A stretch of 64,000 nt of DNA from Alistipes sp. GTDB taxonomy: Bacteria > Bacteroidota > Bacteroidia > Bacteroidales > Rikenellaceae. The notes beneath the pieces are model-generated. The model did not search any database. It was not told the origin of the DNA and saw nothing but the letters and a program-made list of their open reading frames with translations. A program made the translations under genes and the position numbers. The DNA is taken from positions 83,248 to 147,247 of the forward strand of contig JAHHQN010000003.1 of NCBI GenBank assembly GCA_020026375.1, in the 5' to 3' direction. Shown piece by piece: positions 63,128 through 64,000 of this stretch. How positions within the stretch are numbered: the first letter of the stretch is position 1; every line of letters starts with the position of its first letter.

Positions 63128-63760
63128 TCAATCATAGCTGATGTAGTCCTGCAATTCGGTTCGCAGCAGGTCGAGAGCCTTGCGGATTTCGAAATTGACA
63201 TGACTAATCGAGATGTTGAGTGTGTCGGCAATTTCCTTGTATGTTTTACCCTCGAGGCGGCTCAGTCGGAACACGTCACGGGTGATGGGGTTCATCATGC
63301 GAATGGTCTTGTCCGTGATTTCGCGGATGTCGTCGGAGTAGAGCTGATAGGGGTCGCAGGCGGCGCAGGACTTGATATCGGTTTCGATGAGACGCATACG
63401 CGAATTCTGGAGGTCACTTTCGGCATTGCGGTGACAGATTTGTGCATGAAGGTGGTTCAAGCACTTGTTTTTCACGATGGTGAGTATGTAGGCCCTGACA
63501 TTGATGTCGGGTCTCAGGCTCTGCTGCATTTCCCAAAAAGCCATGAAACTGTCCGACACCAGGTCTTCTGCCACCTGCATATTACGCACATAGCGGTAAG
63601 CGAAGGCAACATAACGTGGCTTCAATTCGGAGAATAATTTTTCGAATTCCAAGGCTTTATTGGTGTAAATGTTACAATACTCATCAAAATTACAACCCTC
63701 GAAAGGCACCTGGCTCTCCAGCTGCTTTCCGGGGGTGATTATGTCGCGTTCGTGCGTCAT
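63128..63760 (-). CDS. ECF-type RNA polymerase sigma factor
   Basis: A 210-residue sigma-70-family factor. Region 2 is visible as YVRNMQVAEDLVSDSFMAFW (about residues 57-76) and region 4 as SRLEGKTYKEIADTLNIS (about 165-182, helix-turn-helix). An N-terminal extension of about 35 residues precedes region 2. It is the first gene of the locus on this strand and is followed by fecR, the standard PUL trans-envelope control pair. Confidence 0.94.
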   Translation of the reverse strand: MTHERDIITPGKQLESQVPFEGCNFDEYCNIYTNKALEFEKLFSELKPRYVAFAYRYVRNMQVAEDLVSDSFMAFWEMQQSLRPDINVRAYILTIVKNKCLNHLHAQICHRNAESDLQNSRMRLIETDIKSCAACDPYQLYSDDIREITDKTIRMMNPITRDVFRLSRLEGKTYKEIADTLNISISHVNFEIRKALDLLRTELQDYISYD

Positions 63761-64000
63761 AATCTGTTGTTGTAAGTGCCAGAAAGTTCAGCACTTACGA
63801 TTTGGACGTCCGTTGTGAAAATCCGCTTCGTTCAATTATGAACTTTCCGACAATAAAAATGTAGTTAAAAAGTGGGGATTAACGAAATGTCGAATTGTTA
63901 ATTGTTCCGCGCGGCGGGGTGGTTTCGGGGGGGGGCGAACGTACTGGGGAGGGGCATCTGCCGATATTAAATCGGCGATTGTGTGTTTGCGTCTGAAAGA
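63761..64000. other. 240-bp region upstream of the sigma gene to window end
   Basis: No gene is visible. It contains the inverted repeat at 63772-63798 and a G9 run at 63927-63935. I see no TAnnTTTG box or TACTACT motif for the sigma gene in the available sequence. Confidence 0.5.
63772..63798 (-). promoter_or_regulatory. Perfect inverted repeat just upstream of the sigma-factor ATG
   Basis: GTAAGTGC (63772-63779) and GCACTTAC (63791-63798) are exact complements separated by 11 bases, 12 bases before the start codon. It could be an operator or a leader hairpin limiting translation of the sigma factor. Confidence 0.5.

Noticed and set aside
1..64000. Search for tRNA, rRNA, CRISPR arrays and replication origins
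   Set aside because: Nothing recognisable was seen on either strand by reading. A covariance-model scan would be needed to exclude small RNAs.

Overview
This 64-kb window looks like chromosome of a Bacteroidales bacterium. The evidence is the SusC/SusD pair, many surface-type lipoproteins, BACON domains, Bacteroidetes TAnnTTTG promoter elements close to start codons, a FecR/ECF-sigma pair and a GldE-like protein. The GC-rich housekeeping genes would suit Rikenellaceae such as Alistipes, but that is an inference and no marker settles the genus. I saw no rRNA, tRNA, CRISPR array, insertion sequence or phage genes.

The left part (1-36 kb) is mostly housekeeping. It starts with a partial MoxR-type AAA ATPase divergent from uvrD/pcrA. 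Next come a glycosyltransferase, nth (endonuclease III), a DHH phosphoesterase and a secreted GH123-like glycosidase. A radical SAM (anSME-type) gene with an exported EEP-family phosphatase/nuclease follows, then a GNAT acetyltransferase. A long minus-strand run reads dnaB, yifB/comM, murG, murC, ftsQ, ftsA, ftsZ, a gldE-like gene and a phosphopantetheinyl transferase. Further minus-strand units are yitT-priA-comF, two paralogous exported nucleases with a TIGR01212 radical SAM protein, cdd-rluA-dtd, a SIMPL-domain protein, rlmD and an unknown lipoprotein.

The right part (36-64 kb) is a polysaccharide utilisation locus. On the minus strand, from the right end, come an ECF sigma factor, a FecR anti-sigma factor, SusC with an STN signalling domain, SusD, a GH18-like protein without recognisable catalytic acids, a DUF1735-like/LamG lipoprotein, an Endo-H-like GH18 lipoprotein and a BACON/LamG lipoprotein. 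Converging on it from the left on the plus strand are three more GH18 and three more BACON/LamG lipoproteins, one of them interrupted by an amber codon. The layout resembles the high-mannose N-glycan locus of B. thetaiotaomicron (BT3983-BT3994, with the GH18 endoglycosidase BT3987) but with its endoglycosidase and binding-protein genes multiplied. A plausible job is releasing N-glycans from host glycoproteins at the cell surface and importing them through SusCD. No exo-mannosidase is present in the window.

The most notable signals are these. A promoter-like motif, TACTACT-N16-TTGTTAT, occurs with identical spacing upstream of fecR and of both plus-strand GH18 operons. A 399-bp perfect direct repeat joins two neighbouring GH18 genes. 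Strong hairpins sit at every GH18-to-LamG gene junction. One LamG gene has a TAG exactly where its paralogues have a conserved glutamine.
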